A stretch of DNA of 64,000 bases from Megaleporinus macrocephalus (GCA_021613375.1 CM038728.1:34526299-34590298), one strand, 5' to 3'; positions 23,061 to 35,443 are shown, numbered from the stretch's first letter. Program-made: numbers and translations. The notes: generated by a model from the sequence alone, not told the origin.

Positions 23061-24590
23061 GAGAAGCTTGGAAAGAGTTAAATAAACACACTGATGTATG
23101 GAAAAGCTCTACTTACTCTATTAATACTGATTAATATTTAATAATAAAATGTTTTACTGATATATTAAAGCTATAAAATGAGTAAAAGAAAGTAAAATAA
23201 ATCAGGCCTTTTTTAGGATATAGATTTATTCTACACTGAAAGAAGTGCTTTGTTGGTACAAAGTGAAAAAAACAAATCTTTATGTTGTAATAAGAAATAG
23301 AACCAGTTTTATTTAACATAAAAAAACTTGTTACAACATGAAATCAATATATAGGTCTTTTCCAGTGTGTATTACTCAGGAGCTTGTACTAATTAATACG
23401 ATACACCTGAACAATAAAAAAAAATCTGTGCTTAAATCGTTTGTATAATGTTCCATTTAAGTCACAATGTAACAAATCTTGAAAGAAAGAACTGATGGCG
23501 AGTAGAGCTGCGAGGGTTAACTTGGAGTGCTGAGCGGTTGTGAATGTGCTATAGGTTTGCTTAAACCCGCACGGCCGTCTCGTAATGGCAGCGAGGTTTT
23601 ACAATAGCTGGAGGTAAAATGGATTTTCAGATGAATTGACCTTCGTGATTGAGAGTGAAGTAATTCAAACTGTGAATGGATGAGAGCGCGAGACCTTTAC
23701 ATAGAACCTGCTCTCATCTTGTACGTCCATTGCTAGGATACATAAGACATTGCTCAGGGAAAAAAAGAGCTTACAACTTGATCCACTTGCCCAGATTCCT
23801 ATTCAGCGGCATCTTTTAGAACATCACATGACGAGACAGAAAAAGAAATCTGATTAATTTTCATCTCCTTTTGTTAATGTAGGTACATCTAGTTTTCTTA
23901 AGAGTCTATAACATCTCAATTCCTACATATATCACTGCTCGACATGCTCCAGAGGATTGTTTCTTTTGTATATGGGCTCTGGCGAATGGAGGGAGATTGT
24001 GTTCACCTGTGTGTGTGTGTGTGTGTATATAAATAGCCCTACGTTCGGTTGTACAACAGCAAATCTCTCAGGCTTTGTGAAGCATCATTTTCTAGCCTAA
24101 TAACTGTATTTTGTCTTACTCTAGTCATTCTGCTGTTGATCGGGCTCTATTGACTGGACTGCGATTTAGGATGCGCCTATGTTCACCATGACCACGTGTA
24201 GTTTGACCCCAATTCTGAACCATGAACATGATTGCAGGATGCTTTCTAATACCAGGACTCTGGTCTCTGGTCTGCCTCAAGCTCTACATTGTTACTTGTA
24301 GGTTTAACATTATTTGTCTGTTAAACAAACCTCCTACAGGATTCCTGGGAAGCTCAAAGCTTAGACCTGATCTGAAATTTGAAATGTGAAAAATTTGCCA
24401 GGTAATAAGAATCTGAAATTTGCAAATACATTTAAAATGTGAAATATCAGATTCAACTTTTAGTCATTAACCAAAAAAAATCATTTTTAAAAAGAAATTG
24501 TGCTTATAATAAAAACAAAATGTGTTTTTAGCCACAGTAAATTTAGATTTAGACAACATAAACTTGCAACAATAAGCACTGACATCATAA
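23060..24590. other. Intron, mostly unrecognised
   Basis: AT-rich at 23090-23460, then a CpG-containing unique stretch at about 23490-23720 that could be conserved noncoding sequence. A short (GT)n lies at 24008-24028. No gene is visible. Confidence 0.4.
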
Positions 24591-24594
24591 GCAC

Positions 24595-24962
24595 TAGGGG
24601 TGTAAATATCGGGATGTCATGTTTAATGACACTGTATCGATTCTCAAAAACCCAGTATCGATACACAGGTTCTGGTAGACAGTAAATCATTGTGTGTTGT
24701 GTTTAAACCTCTGACCACTAGATGGCAGTGTTGTAATCCATTTTCACCTCCACTCCAACATTAACAAGCAGCACAAGGACGCAATGCTATTGTAAACTTT
24801 GATAAACCTGTTCATATAGTGGTGTGTTTGAATAGTAGGGTTTGAAAAATCACAATATATCATTTTGCTTGCAGTATCGCAATATATCAAGATATATTAA
24901 ATCGTGACCGCTGTATCACAAAACGTATTGTATCGGCAGGTTCTTGTCAATACACAGCCCTA
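24595..24962 (+). mobile_element. hAT-like MITE, TAGGGCTGTGTAT family, copy 1
   Basis: It starts TAGGGGTGTAAATATCGGGA and ends CAATACACAGCCCTA. The interior holds GACCACTAGATGGCAGTGTT and AGTATCGCAATATATCAAG. The same element in the opposite orientation is at 29504-29892. The flanking 8-bp sites are only partly alike here. Confidence 0.75.
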
Positions 24963-25490
24963 ATAATTAAGGTTTACTGTACCAAGATAAAAGTAACTAA
25001 CCATAGTACATAGAGAACATCTGGATTAGTTTTAGAGTGTAATGTTGAAATGTGTAATGTTTGAATTTTACATTGTAATCTTCTGGAACATTGGGACCTT
25101 TAAATAAACAAATTAGTATTCCAGAAGCATTATTAAATCTGGATTATATGATAGTCTTACACATGAGATTCTGGGTCCGTGTATCTTCTACTGTGGTTGG
25201 GAAACTTCTTGGAAATACCTCATATCCATTACCTGGATGTGGACAGTCACTAATTTGTTCACATTATATTTTGCAGAGAAATAAAAACATGACTAATCTA
25301 CTGCAGACACTCAGCCTAGTTCCAGACTAACCACATAAACCATCTGCCAAGTACAGGACACTCACAACAACTGAGGTGTTATTTATTCATTAAATACATT
25401 TCCACGTAGCCTATTCTTCTGACAGGTGTTCCGCGTGTAGAACAACATCTACTGTGATGTTAGTTTTCATATTTGTTTTTTATTGTTTCA
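24963..25490. other. Intron, nothing recognised
   Basis: Low-complexity-free sequence without recognisable element or protein-like frame. The open frame at 25091-25330 has no motif. Confidence 0.4.
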
Positions 25491-26029
25491 AACTAATTCC
25501 TCACAAAAGCATCCTACATGAGCCTCGAGCTCTTTTTATATACCTGTGTTAATGCAGCTGTTCCCTGTTGTTTTATAAATCTTTTTTTTTCATTTCCCAG
25601 GAAATAGTATATGAGAAATTAGAAGTTTGCCAATAATTCCTAAAGTAGTAAACTAAAATTCACAAAAAAAATAATTAAAAATATGAAATTTGATGTAAAA
25701 TCAAATATTTCCCAAAAAATAGGAGAAAATATATATTCACCAATAATTCTGAAATAAAAAAAAAACTGAAATTCACCAAGAAGAAGAAATGGCATAAAAA
25801 TATAAAAAATTTAGGAAAAGTCAGATATTTCCCAAGAAAAAAATATGAGAAACTAGAACTTTACCAATAATTTCTAAATTAGGAAACTAAATTAACCAAA
25901 AAATCGAATTAAAATATGAAATGTGATTTAAAACAAAATATTCCCCAATAAAATAGGAGAAGTCAAAAATTTCTGTGTTTATCTATAATTTCCTTCTGTG
26001 TTGTTTTCTTCTTAGGCTTATTTATGCTC

Positions 26030-26130
26030 TATTAAACTTTTCTTATTACCAAATTCCTGTAAAGCTGCTTTGTGATGACATCAGTTGTGAAAAGCGCTAT
26101 ACAACTAAATTGGATTTGATTTGATTTGAT
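26030..26130 (+). mobile_element. LINE 3' end with GATTT tail, copy 1
   Basis: The phrases CCTGTAAAGCTGCTTTGTGA, GTTGTGAAAAGCGCTATACA and TTGGATTTGATTTGATTTGA match the known layout of a teleost LINE 3' end with a short tandem tail. The clade is uncertain. Confidence 0.65.
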
Positions 26131-26639
26131 ATGGTGTTTGTGAACATATTTGAAATTTTACGATTTTTAAATTGGTTTAGCATTGGATGATGGGCAGTTT
26201 AACAGCTTTATGATGTATTCAGTGTCTTGTTACCCAACAGCTTGTGACACACGACTCTCCACTGTGTGAAAAATACCAAAGGCTGTATATCGTCTTACGT
26301 TGCGAGTTATTACTTTGGAGATTTGGAATGTTTTTCCTCAGACAGTGATAATGTCTACCTGGTGCTCAGAGCAGGTTGTCAGTGTAAACAGTAAGTAGTG
26401 TTTAGATGTTTAACCCTGGTTTTATTGTTTCACGCAGACCTAATTCCTCACCAAAGGAGCTGTTTTTATAAACCTGGGTTAATGCAGCTGTTCCCTGTTG
26501 TTTTCTATTTTTTTTTCCCCAAGAAATATGAGAAATTAGAAATTTGCCAATCATTTTGAAATTAGAAAACTGAAATTCACCAAAAAAAGTAATTAAATAC
26601 ATAAAATTTGATTTGAAATCAGACATTTCCTATGAAATT

Positions 26640-26830
26640 CCTTGTGAGTCTTGGTTCCTCCCAAGATTCCTTTCTTCAGTTCCACTGTTGCCTATAGCTT
26701 GCTCACTTTTTCTATGATTTCTATAATTTCCTTCTGTGTGGTTATTTTCTTCTTAGGCTTATTTATGCTATATTGGACTTTTCAATAGATTTTAAATTTT
26801 TGTTAAAAGCGCTATACAAATAAAATTTAA
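26640..26830 (+). mobile_element. LINE 3' end, copy 2 (longer)
   Basis: GAGTCTTGGTTCCTCCCAAG and TTGCTCACTTTTTCTATGAT precede GTTAAAAGCGCTATACAAAT. The order matches the 3' untranslated part of a common fish LINE. It is duplicated with the surrounding segment. Confidence 0.6.
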
Positions 26831-27359
26831 ATTTTACAATTTTTTAATTGGTTTAGGATGATGGGCAGTTTAACAGCTTTATGATGTATTCAGTGTCTTG
26901 TTACCCAACAGCTTGTTACACACGACTCTCCATTGAGTGAAAAATACTAAAATCTATATATTGTCTTACGTTGCGAGATAATATTTTGTGATAATGTCTA
27001 CCTGGTACTCAGAGCAGGTTGTCAGTGTAAACAGTAAGTAGCGTTTAGATGTTTAACCCTGGTTTTATTGTTTTAAGCAGATCTAATTCCTCACCAAAGG
27101 AGCTTTTTTTAGATACCCGGGTTAATGTAGCTATTCCCTGTTGCTGAGAGAAACACTGTTGTTTAGCTATTACTGGTGCTGGAGTGAAACAGGAAACAAC
27201 CGTGGCTGGGTCTGATACGTCAGCCTATTCTTTTCCAGAAGGCAGAGCAAGAAAAGAATATGCATGCACCCTGCATGCGGTCAGGTAATGAAGCCATTCA
27301 CTGTGTTCTGCATAAGATTGCTTCTGGGGATGATTGGCTGGGAGCTCAACAGAACAACA

Positions 27360-27395
27360 GACTAGAAAAATAAATAAATAAATAAATAAATAAAA
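27360..27395. repeat. (AAAT)n microsatellite
   Basis: About seven tetranucleotide copies. Confidence 0.9.
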
Positions 27396-27539
27396 GGGAG
27401 GACAAAAAAATCCCCTCTGCTATCCAGTCTGCTTTTCAGAATTCAGTCCTTTCACAGGCCTGGAAGAGGATGACAAAAAATAGGGATGCTAGGGCGCAAA
27501 AAAAGGAAAAAGTGATGAAAGAGGAGAGAAAAAAAACGA

Positions 27540-27765
27540 GCTGAAGTGTGTCTTTGTGCAGACGGGTGATGAGGACGGAGAGTAAATAGCCGGGGCCGCC
27601 GCTAATGGGCCCAGGGCCACATGATCCCGCATGACAGGGTAATCAGCGGCCGGCGAGGTGGACGATGATATTATCTGCCTGGCCTGATGAAGGGAAGCGG
27701 AGGGGAGGAGAGAAAAAGAGAGAGAGAACAGAAAGGAGAATCAAAAATGAGGCTCAGTCTTTAAA
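27540..27765. other. Unique GC-rich block, candidate regulatory
   Basis: It contains GGGTAATCAGCGGCCGGCGA and GATGATATTATCTGCCTGG. It is short, unique and unlike the AT-rich surroundings. Function is inferred. Confidence 0.3.
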
Positions 27766-27889
27766 GTTTTCTAGCGTGTTGGAACTGGATGTGGTTTTGG
27801 ATCTTCTCTAAACTGGACCTTAGTCTTCCCCGCAGCGCTGTCCGATCTGTCGCCTAATCATCAGTTTTCTGCTTTAACATGAAGCCGCC

Positions 27890-28620
27890 TGCAAGAAAAA
27901 CTCAGATCTGAAGTTTAACATGGAATTTGCAAAGAATTCAAAAGTGATGAAACCAAAAATTTGTTATTTGAAATACAAAATTTGATTTGAAATAAGATAT
28001 TTCCCAAGAAATATGAGAAATGAGAATTTAGCCTTCTGAATTCTGGTTTCATTGACTTACATTGAAAGTAAAGATTACAGTATGTATATATATATATTCA
28101 AATTTATCTCTAATTATGTAATTTTATTTAGTGGTTATTCATCTTCCATTTCCATTCAATTTATTTTTATAATGACCGGCTCGAAATAGGACTTAGATTT
28201 GTTTTCATATTTGAAATAAACAACTTTTATTAAAAATAAAGTGCAATAAAGAAATTCTCAACTTACAAACACAAATGTTATGCAAATTGAAAGCTTGGAA
28301 TCTGCACTGTCCACACAATTTCTCCTCTTATCAAGAAATTTATTTGAAATTGAAATTTACATTTTAAATCAGATATTTTCCAAGAAATATCATATGAGAA
28401 TTGTGAAATTTGCCAATAATTCTGAAACTAGAGTACTGAAATTCACCAAGAAATTTTATTAAAACTGTGAAATTTTAAAATACAAAATAGGACATTTCCC
28501 AAGAAATTGGAGAAAATAGAAATTAGATTGGCAGTAAATCTGAATCAGATATTTTCGAAAATTTACCAAGAAATGTGATGTTGGTGAAAATAAAATTTTA
28601 CAGATAATTTAAAATATGAT
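27890..28620. repeat. AT-rich dispersed units (AATTTGCCAATAATTCTGAAA family)
   Basis: Words such as TTTCCCAAGAAATATGAGAA, TTTGCCAATAATTCTGAAAC and CTGAAATTCACCAAGAAAT recur here, at 25595-25990 and at 26515-26635. The unit is about 120 bp and strongly diverged. Confidence 0.7.
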
Positions 28621-28879
28621 GGTTAAGCATTGGGCGGTGAGGAATTTAACAGCGTTGTGATGTATTCAGTGTCTTTTTTCCCAACAGCTAGAGTAAAAAA
28701 TACGGTGTGAACGCTTCTTGCTGATTGAAATAAAAATAAAACTAAACTCTGTATATTATCTTACATTGCAGTTACTATTTTGGAGACGCTTGTTTATCTT
28801 CAGACGGTGATCATGCCTACCTGGTGCTCAGAGCAGGTTGTCAGTAGAAACAGATGTTAGATGTTTAACAGTAATGCTG

Positions 28880-29250
28880 ATTTTTAAATAACTGGCTTGT
28901 TTTAGTGATTTAGTGGAACACTGGCTACGACTTTGTGCTCACAGATTCCTGAAAACGAAAACAGGGCACACTGGTGCTTGGACCCCTTTGAGTTGCAATG
29001 TGGCACTAAACCAGCTTCACAGCCCTTCAAAGCACAACAGCACAGCTGGGGCGGAGCAGAAGTTGGCATTATCGCTTCTCAAATGTGTGCCAGAAACGCT
29101 AAAAGGCAGTAGCGCTTGTTTTTCCGTGAGTCAAAACAGTCACAGGGTGGAGCCTGAGCTGCTTCTGCTGTTTCCAGTTGACCTTTTCCCAAGTTTCAAG
29201 TTGTTATTGTTTTAATACTTGTTTAAAACATAGAAGAACTTAATGTGTAA
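28880..29250. other. Unique segment, possible spurious frame
   Basis: A 100-codon + frame (28913-29215) has no motif I recognise and no splice signals or promoter that support a gene. Confidence 0.4.
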
Positions 29251-29309
29251 TTGCCGTTAATACATAATACTTATTATATATATTTGTGTATATTTCTGTG
29301 TCATTTGAA

Positions 29310-29475
29310 TGCAATAGCTGTGAGAAAATTATGTGAGAATTATATGATGAATGGACCAATAGAAATGCTCCAAAATAGCCAAAAAAATAGCAAAAAAAAT
29401 CTAGTTCCATTGACTTGCATTGAGAGTAAATATGTTTTGTTCTCTCCTGTAAAGTTGCGATTTCAGAGTTAATTG
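29310..29475 (+). mobile_element. Dispersed repeat, GGACCAATAGAAATGCTCC family
   Basis: It contains TGATGAATGGACCAATAGAA, GTTCCATTGACTTGCATTGA and TCTCTCCTGTAAAGTTGCGA. Other copies: about 28030-28070, 30225-30275, 52885-53025, 56718-56925 (split by AT), 59885-60020 (all +), and 61290-61370, 62170-62240 (both -). Confidence 0.75.
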
Positions 29476-29503
29476 CTTTACTTTAAACAATGGTTATATA
29501 TAT

Positions 29504-29892
29504 TAGGGCTGTGTATCGGCAAGAACCTGGCAATACAATACGTATCGTGATACGGGGGTCACAATTCAATGTATCACAGTATATTGTGATACTGCAAGCA
29601 AAGTGATATGTTGTTATTTTTCAAATCCTACTATTAAAACACACCACTGTATGAACAGGTTTGTCAATGCTTACAATAGCACTGCGCCCTTGTGCTGCTT
29701 GTTAATGTTGGAATGGAGCTGAAAATGGACTACAACACTGCCATCTAGTGGTAAGAGGTTTAAACACAACCCACAGTGATTCACTGTCTGCCAGGAATCT
29801 GTGTATCAATACTGTGTATTTGAGAATCGATACAGTATCACAAAACAATATATCCTGATATTCGATATTTTCATTATTTTTTTACATGCCTA
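29504..29892 (-). mobile_element. hAT-like MITE, TAGGGCTGTGTAT family, copy 2 (inverted)
   Basis: It starts TAGGGCTGTGTATCGGCAAG and ends ACATGCCTA. ATATATAT flanks both sides (29496-29503 and 29893-29900), an 8-bp duplication as expected for hAT elements, though in AT sequence this could be chance. The interior mirrors 24595-24962. Confidence 0.75.

Positions 29893-29960
<68 letters not shown>
29893..29960. repeat. (AT)n tract directly after MITE copy
   Basis: AT dinucleotides begin at the presumed target duplication of the element ending at 29892. Confidence 0.95.
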
Positions 29961-29964
<4 letters not shown>

Positions 29965-30033
29965 TAATTACAATTATAATACAATGATCAAGTATAAGTA
30001 TAATATAAATAACTCTTAACTTACAAAAACAAA

Positions 30034-30049
30034 TGTGTGTGTGTGTGTG

Positions 30050-30140
<91 letters not shown>
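30034..30140. repeat. (GT)n followed by (AT)n
   Basis: About ten GT units (30034-30054), then about 84 bp of AT. Confidence 0.95.
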
Positions 30141-30143
<3 letters not shown>

Positions 30144-30279
30144 GTGTAATTGTCTTTAATACATGGCTATTCAGATGCAATACATTCCTATTCATTTATA
30201 TATTTATTTTTTCCTGCACCATTTGAATGCAATAATTGTAAGAACTTAATGTGAGAAATTCTGGTTCCATTGACTTACT

Positions 30280-30302
30280 ATATATATATATAAATATGTA
30301 TA

Positions 30303-30387
<85 letters not shown>
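30280..30387. repeat. (AT)n tract
   Basis: About 100 bp of AT with two small interruptions near 30291-30310. It is inserted in a GGACCAATAG-family copy, whose GGTTCCATTGACTTA lies just before it. Confidence 0.95.
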
Positions 30388-30389
<2 letters not shown>

Positions 30390-30529
30390 CAATTAGAATA
30401 ATTACAATTATAATACAATGATCAAGTATAATAAAAATAACTCTCATCTTACAAACACAAATGTTGGTATGAATTGAAAGTTTGGAATCTGCACTGTCCA
30501 CACTGTTCCTCCTCTCGAGCCAGGAGTCA

Positions 30530-31340
30530 GAAATAATTCAAGGAGACGTTAGCGCGCCATGGGAGACCAATGAGGGTTAAACGGAGCTAAAATGGTAATA
30601 TCAGTTAAATCTCCGCCTCCGCTGTCTGGAGCAGGAGCAACGCTGGAGCATAAGGAGAAAATAAAGTATAATTCACCCTCGTGAAATTTAATTGCTTTAA
30701 TTATTAATCGTAACGTGATGGATGAAGGAGAGCGGCCGAGCGATATTTTATAGAGCGGAGTCGGAGGAGAGCAGAGAGGAGATTTCTGTCAATGCTGGAG
30801 CTCTAATTTGCACTGAGCCTTTGGCACAGCACATCCCCATCTGATAGGATGCCAGGATGTGTTCTCGCAGACAGAGCCGCCGTCCAACTCCCCCTCCATT
30901 TATTAAACAGGCCAGAGAAGAAGAACTGTAGATATTTAATGTTGCGTCAGGTTCTCTGTTCACTTATTTATCCATTTTCTCGCAGTCGTGCTAGTCTTTT
31001 CCTTCCGTAACTCTCTCTTTTCTCGTTTCCCCTCACCTGCTACGCCGGCGAGCTCTCTATTACCCTCCTATTTTTCTCCTTATTAAGACGCAGACACGGC
31101 CCTTTGCTCCCTGCCGGCTCCCAGCATCAGTTTCCCAAATTAAAAGCGCTGATTATATCCTGTGGGCTAAGTGTTTTTTATTTGCTCTTTTGTGCCGCCT
31201 TTATAAGGCTGTATTCTAATGAGTGGCAGTGCAGAGAGTAAACATTCCGCCGCAGTGGAGGAGGTTATCAGGCCCTATTCAGGAAGATTAGCAACGCTGC
31301 AATATCTGTTCTCGGGCTCCTACACGTTGCCAAATCCCAT
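30530..31340. other. Unique block with AT/GC alternation, candidate regulatory
   Basis: Positions 30677-30715 read AATTTAATTGCTTTAATTAT and AATCGTAACGTG. Positions 31138-31300 hold AAAAGCGCTGATTATATCCT and TATTCTAATGAGTGGCAG. Such homeodomain-type words in unique sequence are typical of conserved vertebrate noncoding elements. No protein-like frame is present. Confidence 0.4.
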
Positions 31341-31699
31341 TCATTCTTCTAGTGGCTAAATGAACGTGTGTAGGTTCTCCTGTGATTGTGCATGTGCATG
31401 AATAGAGTGGCTAGTGATTAGTTCCACCTACATTGCATCTAGAATTGTTGACTATTTCATGAGAAACGCTATATACGCTAAATATGATACAGTTTAATAC
31501 CATTTATTCTGGTAAATAATCCATAAATCTATGGAAAAAACCAAATGCATCAAAAATATGGAAATAACTCTGATTGCATTTCATTATAGATGTGTTATGT
31601 CATAGATAATGCCTTACAAGCATGTATGATTACCTGGATGTAGTTATAGTGAAATATAAGACACTTTATAACATAAAAGTACATACATTTTTAAAATAT

Positions 31700-31775
31700 C
31701 AGGTTTAAGGCAAGTTTATTTGTATAGCAACTTTTATACGTAGTGGCAACTCAAAGTGCTTTACATAAATAGTTA
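31700..31775 (-). mobile_element. LINE 3' end, minus orientation
   Basis: AAGGCAAGTTTATTTGTATA and CAACTCAAAGTGCTTTACAT are the reverse form of a common teleost LINE tail. Only about 75 bp are recognisable. Confidence 0.6.
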
Positions 31776-31937
31776 AAAGAAATAAGAAATATATAAATGT
31801 TTAAAAGAAAGAGAATTAAACATGAAATGAAGAAGGAAGTGTAAAGTTAAAAGAGTTGTAAAGCTAACGGTTCATTGAAAGTAAGATTTGCATCTTATTT
31901 CAGTTAGCTAGCTACCTTTTTTGGTTGATATTTGGAA

Positions 31938-32471
<534 letters not shown>

Positions 32472-32499
32472 GACATAGGTTAGCTAGCTATCTAAAATT

Positions 32500-33400
32500 T
32501 GAGCCCGCTGGTATTAAACTTAGTTCTTCTTCACTGGTGTGAGAATTCTAACTCACCTTAGCAGCTGCAGCCAGTTCCTCTTCTTTTTCTCATCACAAGG
32601 AAAGTGCTAAAAGTACTCTGAGATCTATTCAAACAGCAAGGAGCACAGCTTGGACATGGATGTGAGGTTCATGTCTTAACAAGCAGATAGTGAGCTCGCT
32701 CTTCAGTGCTTTAGCTAGAGTGAACATGAGGCAACCACATCATCGTGAGAAGGTTCCAACCCCAGATGTAAAGATAAAATCAGTATCGTGTACGGGTTCC
32801 GTAACTTCCACGCCCTTATTTCCTTGCAGAGCTTGGCGAGCGTGGTGTGCTCGGAGAGGACGTTTTGGACACGCACAGAGACTATTCTCCGACAGGAGAT
32901 TCATTGGTGACGGGGTTTGCGGGGGGACATAAATGGAAGAAAGCGTATTCATCACGGCGGCTGGAAGCCGAGCTAAAAGTGGAGGCCGAACATGGCTGGG
33001 AATAAAAGAGGCAGAGTAGCGGTCCATGCGGCAAGGTGATTTGCAAAGAAAGAAGCAGACGAGATGGTTGAGATGCAGTGCCAGGCAGGCTCTTTAGCTA
33101 TGATCACACAGTGAGCTGTACCTCTGGGACGAAACGGGAAAACTGTTATGTAAGGGACGAAAAAAAACCTGTTAATTCTGAAGCCTCGTACTTGCTACAT
33201 GACTTACTTTGGCTTTATGCTGTTCAGAAACTGGAGATATTTGCGTTTGCAGGAGCCCAGACGGATTTATTAATAGAGATTATTAGCAAAACTTGAGCGG
33301 AAGTCTTGCAAACGAATCTGTTAGCAGCATCCAAAGCCGCAATCCTAATAAATCTATATTACATTTAAATGAATGGATATAAATAATGTTATGTAATCAA
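32500..33400. other. Unique intronic segment, partly GC-rich
   Basis: Positions 32690-33030 have overlapping open frames on both strands without recognisable motif. Positions 33160-33330 look unique. Candidate noncoding elements only. Confidence 0.35.
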
Positions 33401-33937
33401 TGTTCCCAGTTTATTTCAGCCCCAGTTTATTTTCATGAAACTGTGAGGATACTGTGCGCACCTCATGCAGGAGCTGAAACTCTGTACTTATACTCACTGA
33501 TATCTCAGCTGAGTTTAGAGATGTGGCTAAGATAAGATTGGAAAAGATTGGATACGATTCTTTGCTCCCAGCAGATTGGACAATCGGTGACGGTGGACAC
33601 ATTTACAAAGTGGCTCGAAGCTCTTCATCTGATTCGGAAGCTGAAGTGCTGAGTTCTCCAACATATTGAACCAAATAATTGTAGCTCAGTTTGAGCTGCT
33701 TTTAGAGATTTATCATTTCAGTAGCTTTTACTGCAACAGCAGGGCTGACTGTGATTGGTCAGTACATTTTGTTGTTTGATGTATAAGATATTGTCAGTTA
33801 TATAGATACTGTCACCCGAATCAATCACACAAATCAATGACGTTTGATCACTTCCTACCGTAGTTTTATATCCTAGATGTCCAGTTTCAGTGTTTGCTGT
33901 TCAGTAAAGGCTTATTGACCTCTCCACATCCATCTCC
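33400..33937. other. Intron, nothing recognised
   Basis: Unique-looking sequence leading to the TTAGGG stretch. No gene or element is recognised. Confidence 0.35.
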
Positions 33938-33957
33938 TAGGGTTAGGGTTAGGGTTA
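33938..33957. repeat. Short interstitial telomere-type repeat
   Basis: Three TAGGGT units at 33938-33957 run directly into the left boundary of repeat copy 2. Confidence 0.9.
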
Positions 33958-34353
33958 AGATTATTAAGAAACATGGAAATGTAGCACTAAAAGCAAAAAA
34001 GGTGGACACGTTAACCCTATAGCATCTAATGGCATTATCTCCATTTTTTAATATTTTCTTAATTTTGCCTTTAAAGGCACTTGCATGTGACATAATACCC
34101 ATATAATTTATATCAAAATATTCAGCTGTCTCAATAATGAAGAAATAAGTGACCTGGAGGACGTATGAAGAGATAATCTGGTCCTAAACCTAATAAAACT
34201 TGAAGTTTTAAAAAAATCTTCATATATATAAATACATATTTGAAAACCATATTTTACTTATGTGTACAAACTGTTTTGGTGCTTGAAATGGGTTTACCAG
34301 AGTCTTAGCTTCACATCAGTGGTTAAATGTATGAATAAAATTGTATACAAACG
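33955..34353. repeat. Dispersed repeat pair, copy 2 (no AT expansion)
   Basis: It is the counterpart of 31938-32471. Homology ends near TTGTATACAAACGT. Only a short TATATATA is present where copy 1 has a long AT tract. Confidence 0.9.
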
Positions 34354-35262
34354 TAAAATAAATGTCTAAAATTAATTTCTGTGAAAGCGTTTATTAAGTT
34401 ATTCTACTTGCTACACCAGTCTTCAGCCATAAACTTGGACATAAACATTAAAAAAAACTGTTCATTAGAAAATGCTTACTTAACATATAAAATCATTAAA
34501 AACCTACAGAATTAAAAAAACTAACTACATACACTATTTTTTCTTATTTGTTCTGTGTGTCAACAGCTGTTTAGAGATTTCCTGAAAGCCCATTGGTCAC
34601 CTTCACACAAAACACAGACGACAGACACACAAATCCACCAATTACAGATGAGAGGCTGATGACAGAAACACGAATCCACCAGTCAGAAAGGAGAGGCAGA
34701 CTGGGTTTGCTTGTTTTTGATAGGCTCATGACTCCTGACGAAAGTGACATACAGAAAGTTAAACAAAATATAGATTTAATGTAATATTTGCTATTAAATT
34801 GAGTTGTTTTGGAAATGTACAAATCTGCATAGAGAACTAGAAACATAGTTAACTTAAGCCGTGTGAGAAACAAGGGATGAATAAGCGCTAAGTAGAGGAG
34901 TGCAGGTCAGTGTGTTTGGAGATCTGCTCTGAGTGAGCACCAGCAGTTTGGAGGCTGTCGGTTAAACAAAACCAGGAATAACCATGAACCATTCCAAAAG
35001 GAATAGAAAAAAGAGGGGTGAAAATAAACGACGAACAAGTGAATGCAGGTCGAACCAACACTGCAGTCGTGGTTGGGGGTCTGTCCTGAGTCAGTGCATG
35101 TGAAACCGTGTCAGAAGTTCAGTAGGTATGCATGCTTTTTTCTGTCCCATTCATTCTCTATGGGAAAAAATTCTGGAATCCTTGCATCTGATCAAAAAGC
35201 TGTATACAAGCCTGAATCACACAGAAAGCAAAAAACTAATAACAATATAGTCACCATAATTA
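34354..35262. other. Intron, nothing recognised
   Basis: Mostly AT-rich. Near 34640-34690 a short duplication of CACAAATCCACCA / CACGAATCCACCAG with AGATGAGAGGC / GGAGAGGC is visible. No gene. Confidence 0.4.
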
Positions 35263-35263
35263 A

Positions 35264-35443
35264 TAGGGGTGGGTTTAAAAAATCTATTTTTCGATTTAAA
35301 TCGATCTTCATTTGAAAAATGAAAACCTGATATCTGCCTTTAAAATTAGGACTCCCTAAATGAATCGATATTGAATCGAATCGGAAATCGAATTGAATTG
35401 GGATCGAATCGATCAAGAAAATCAGTGGCGATACCCAGCCCTA
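35264..35443. mobile_element. hAT-type MITE, 180 bp
   Basis: Ends are TAGGGGTGGGT and ACCCAGCCCTA. The flanking 8-mers are ATAATTAA and ATAATTAG, one mismatch, fitting the 8-bp duplication of hAT elements. The interior is rich in ATCGAT/GAATCGAAT words. No coding capacity. Confidence 0.8.

Larger units (their letters stand above)
25490..27150. repeat. Tandem segmental duplication (about 0.65-0.95 kb units) including LINE tails
   Basis: Landmarks repeat in order. GCAGCTGTTCCCTGTTG occurs near 25555 and 26484, with a diverged copy near 27128. GATGATGGGCAGTTTAACAG occurs near 26185 and 26856. CTCAGAGCAGGTTGTCAGTG occurs near 26367 and 27010. AAAGCGCTATACAA lies near 26093 and 26808. A decayed extra copy sits at about 28610-28880. 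AT-rich units containing AATTTGCCAATAATTCTGAAAT lie between the landmarks. Confidence 0.8.

Noticed and set aside
28913..29215. 100-codon + frame as a small gene
   Set aside because: No motif, no upstream promoter or splice evidence that I can defend, and it borders repeats.
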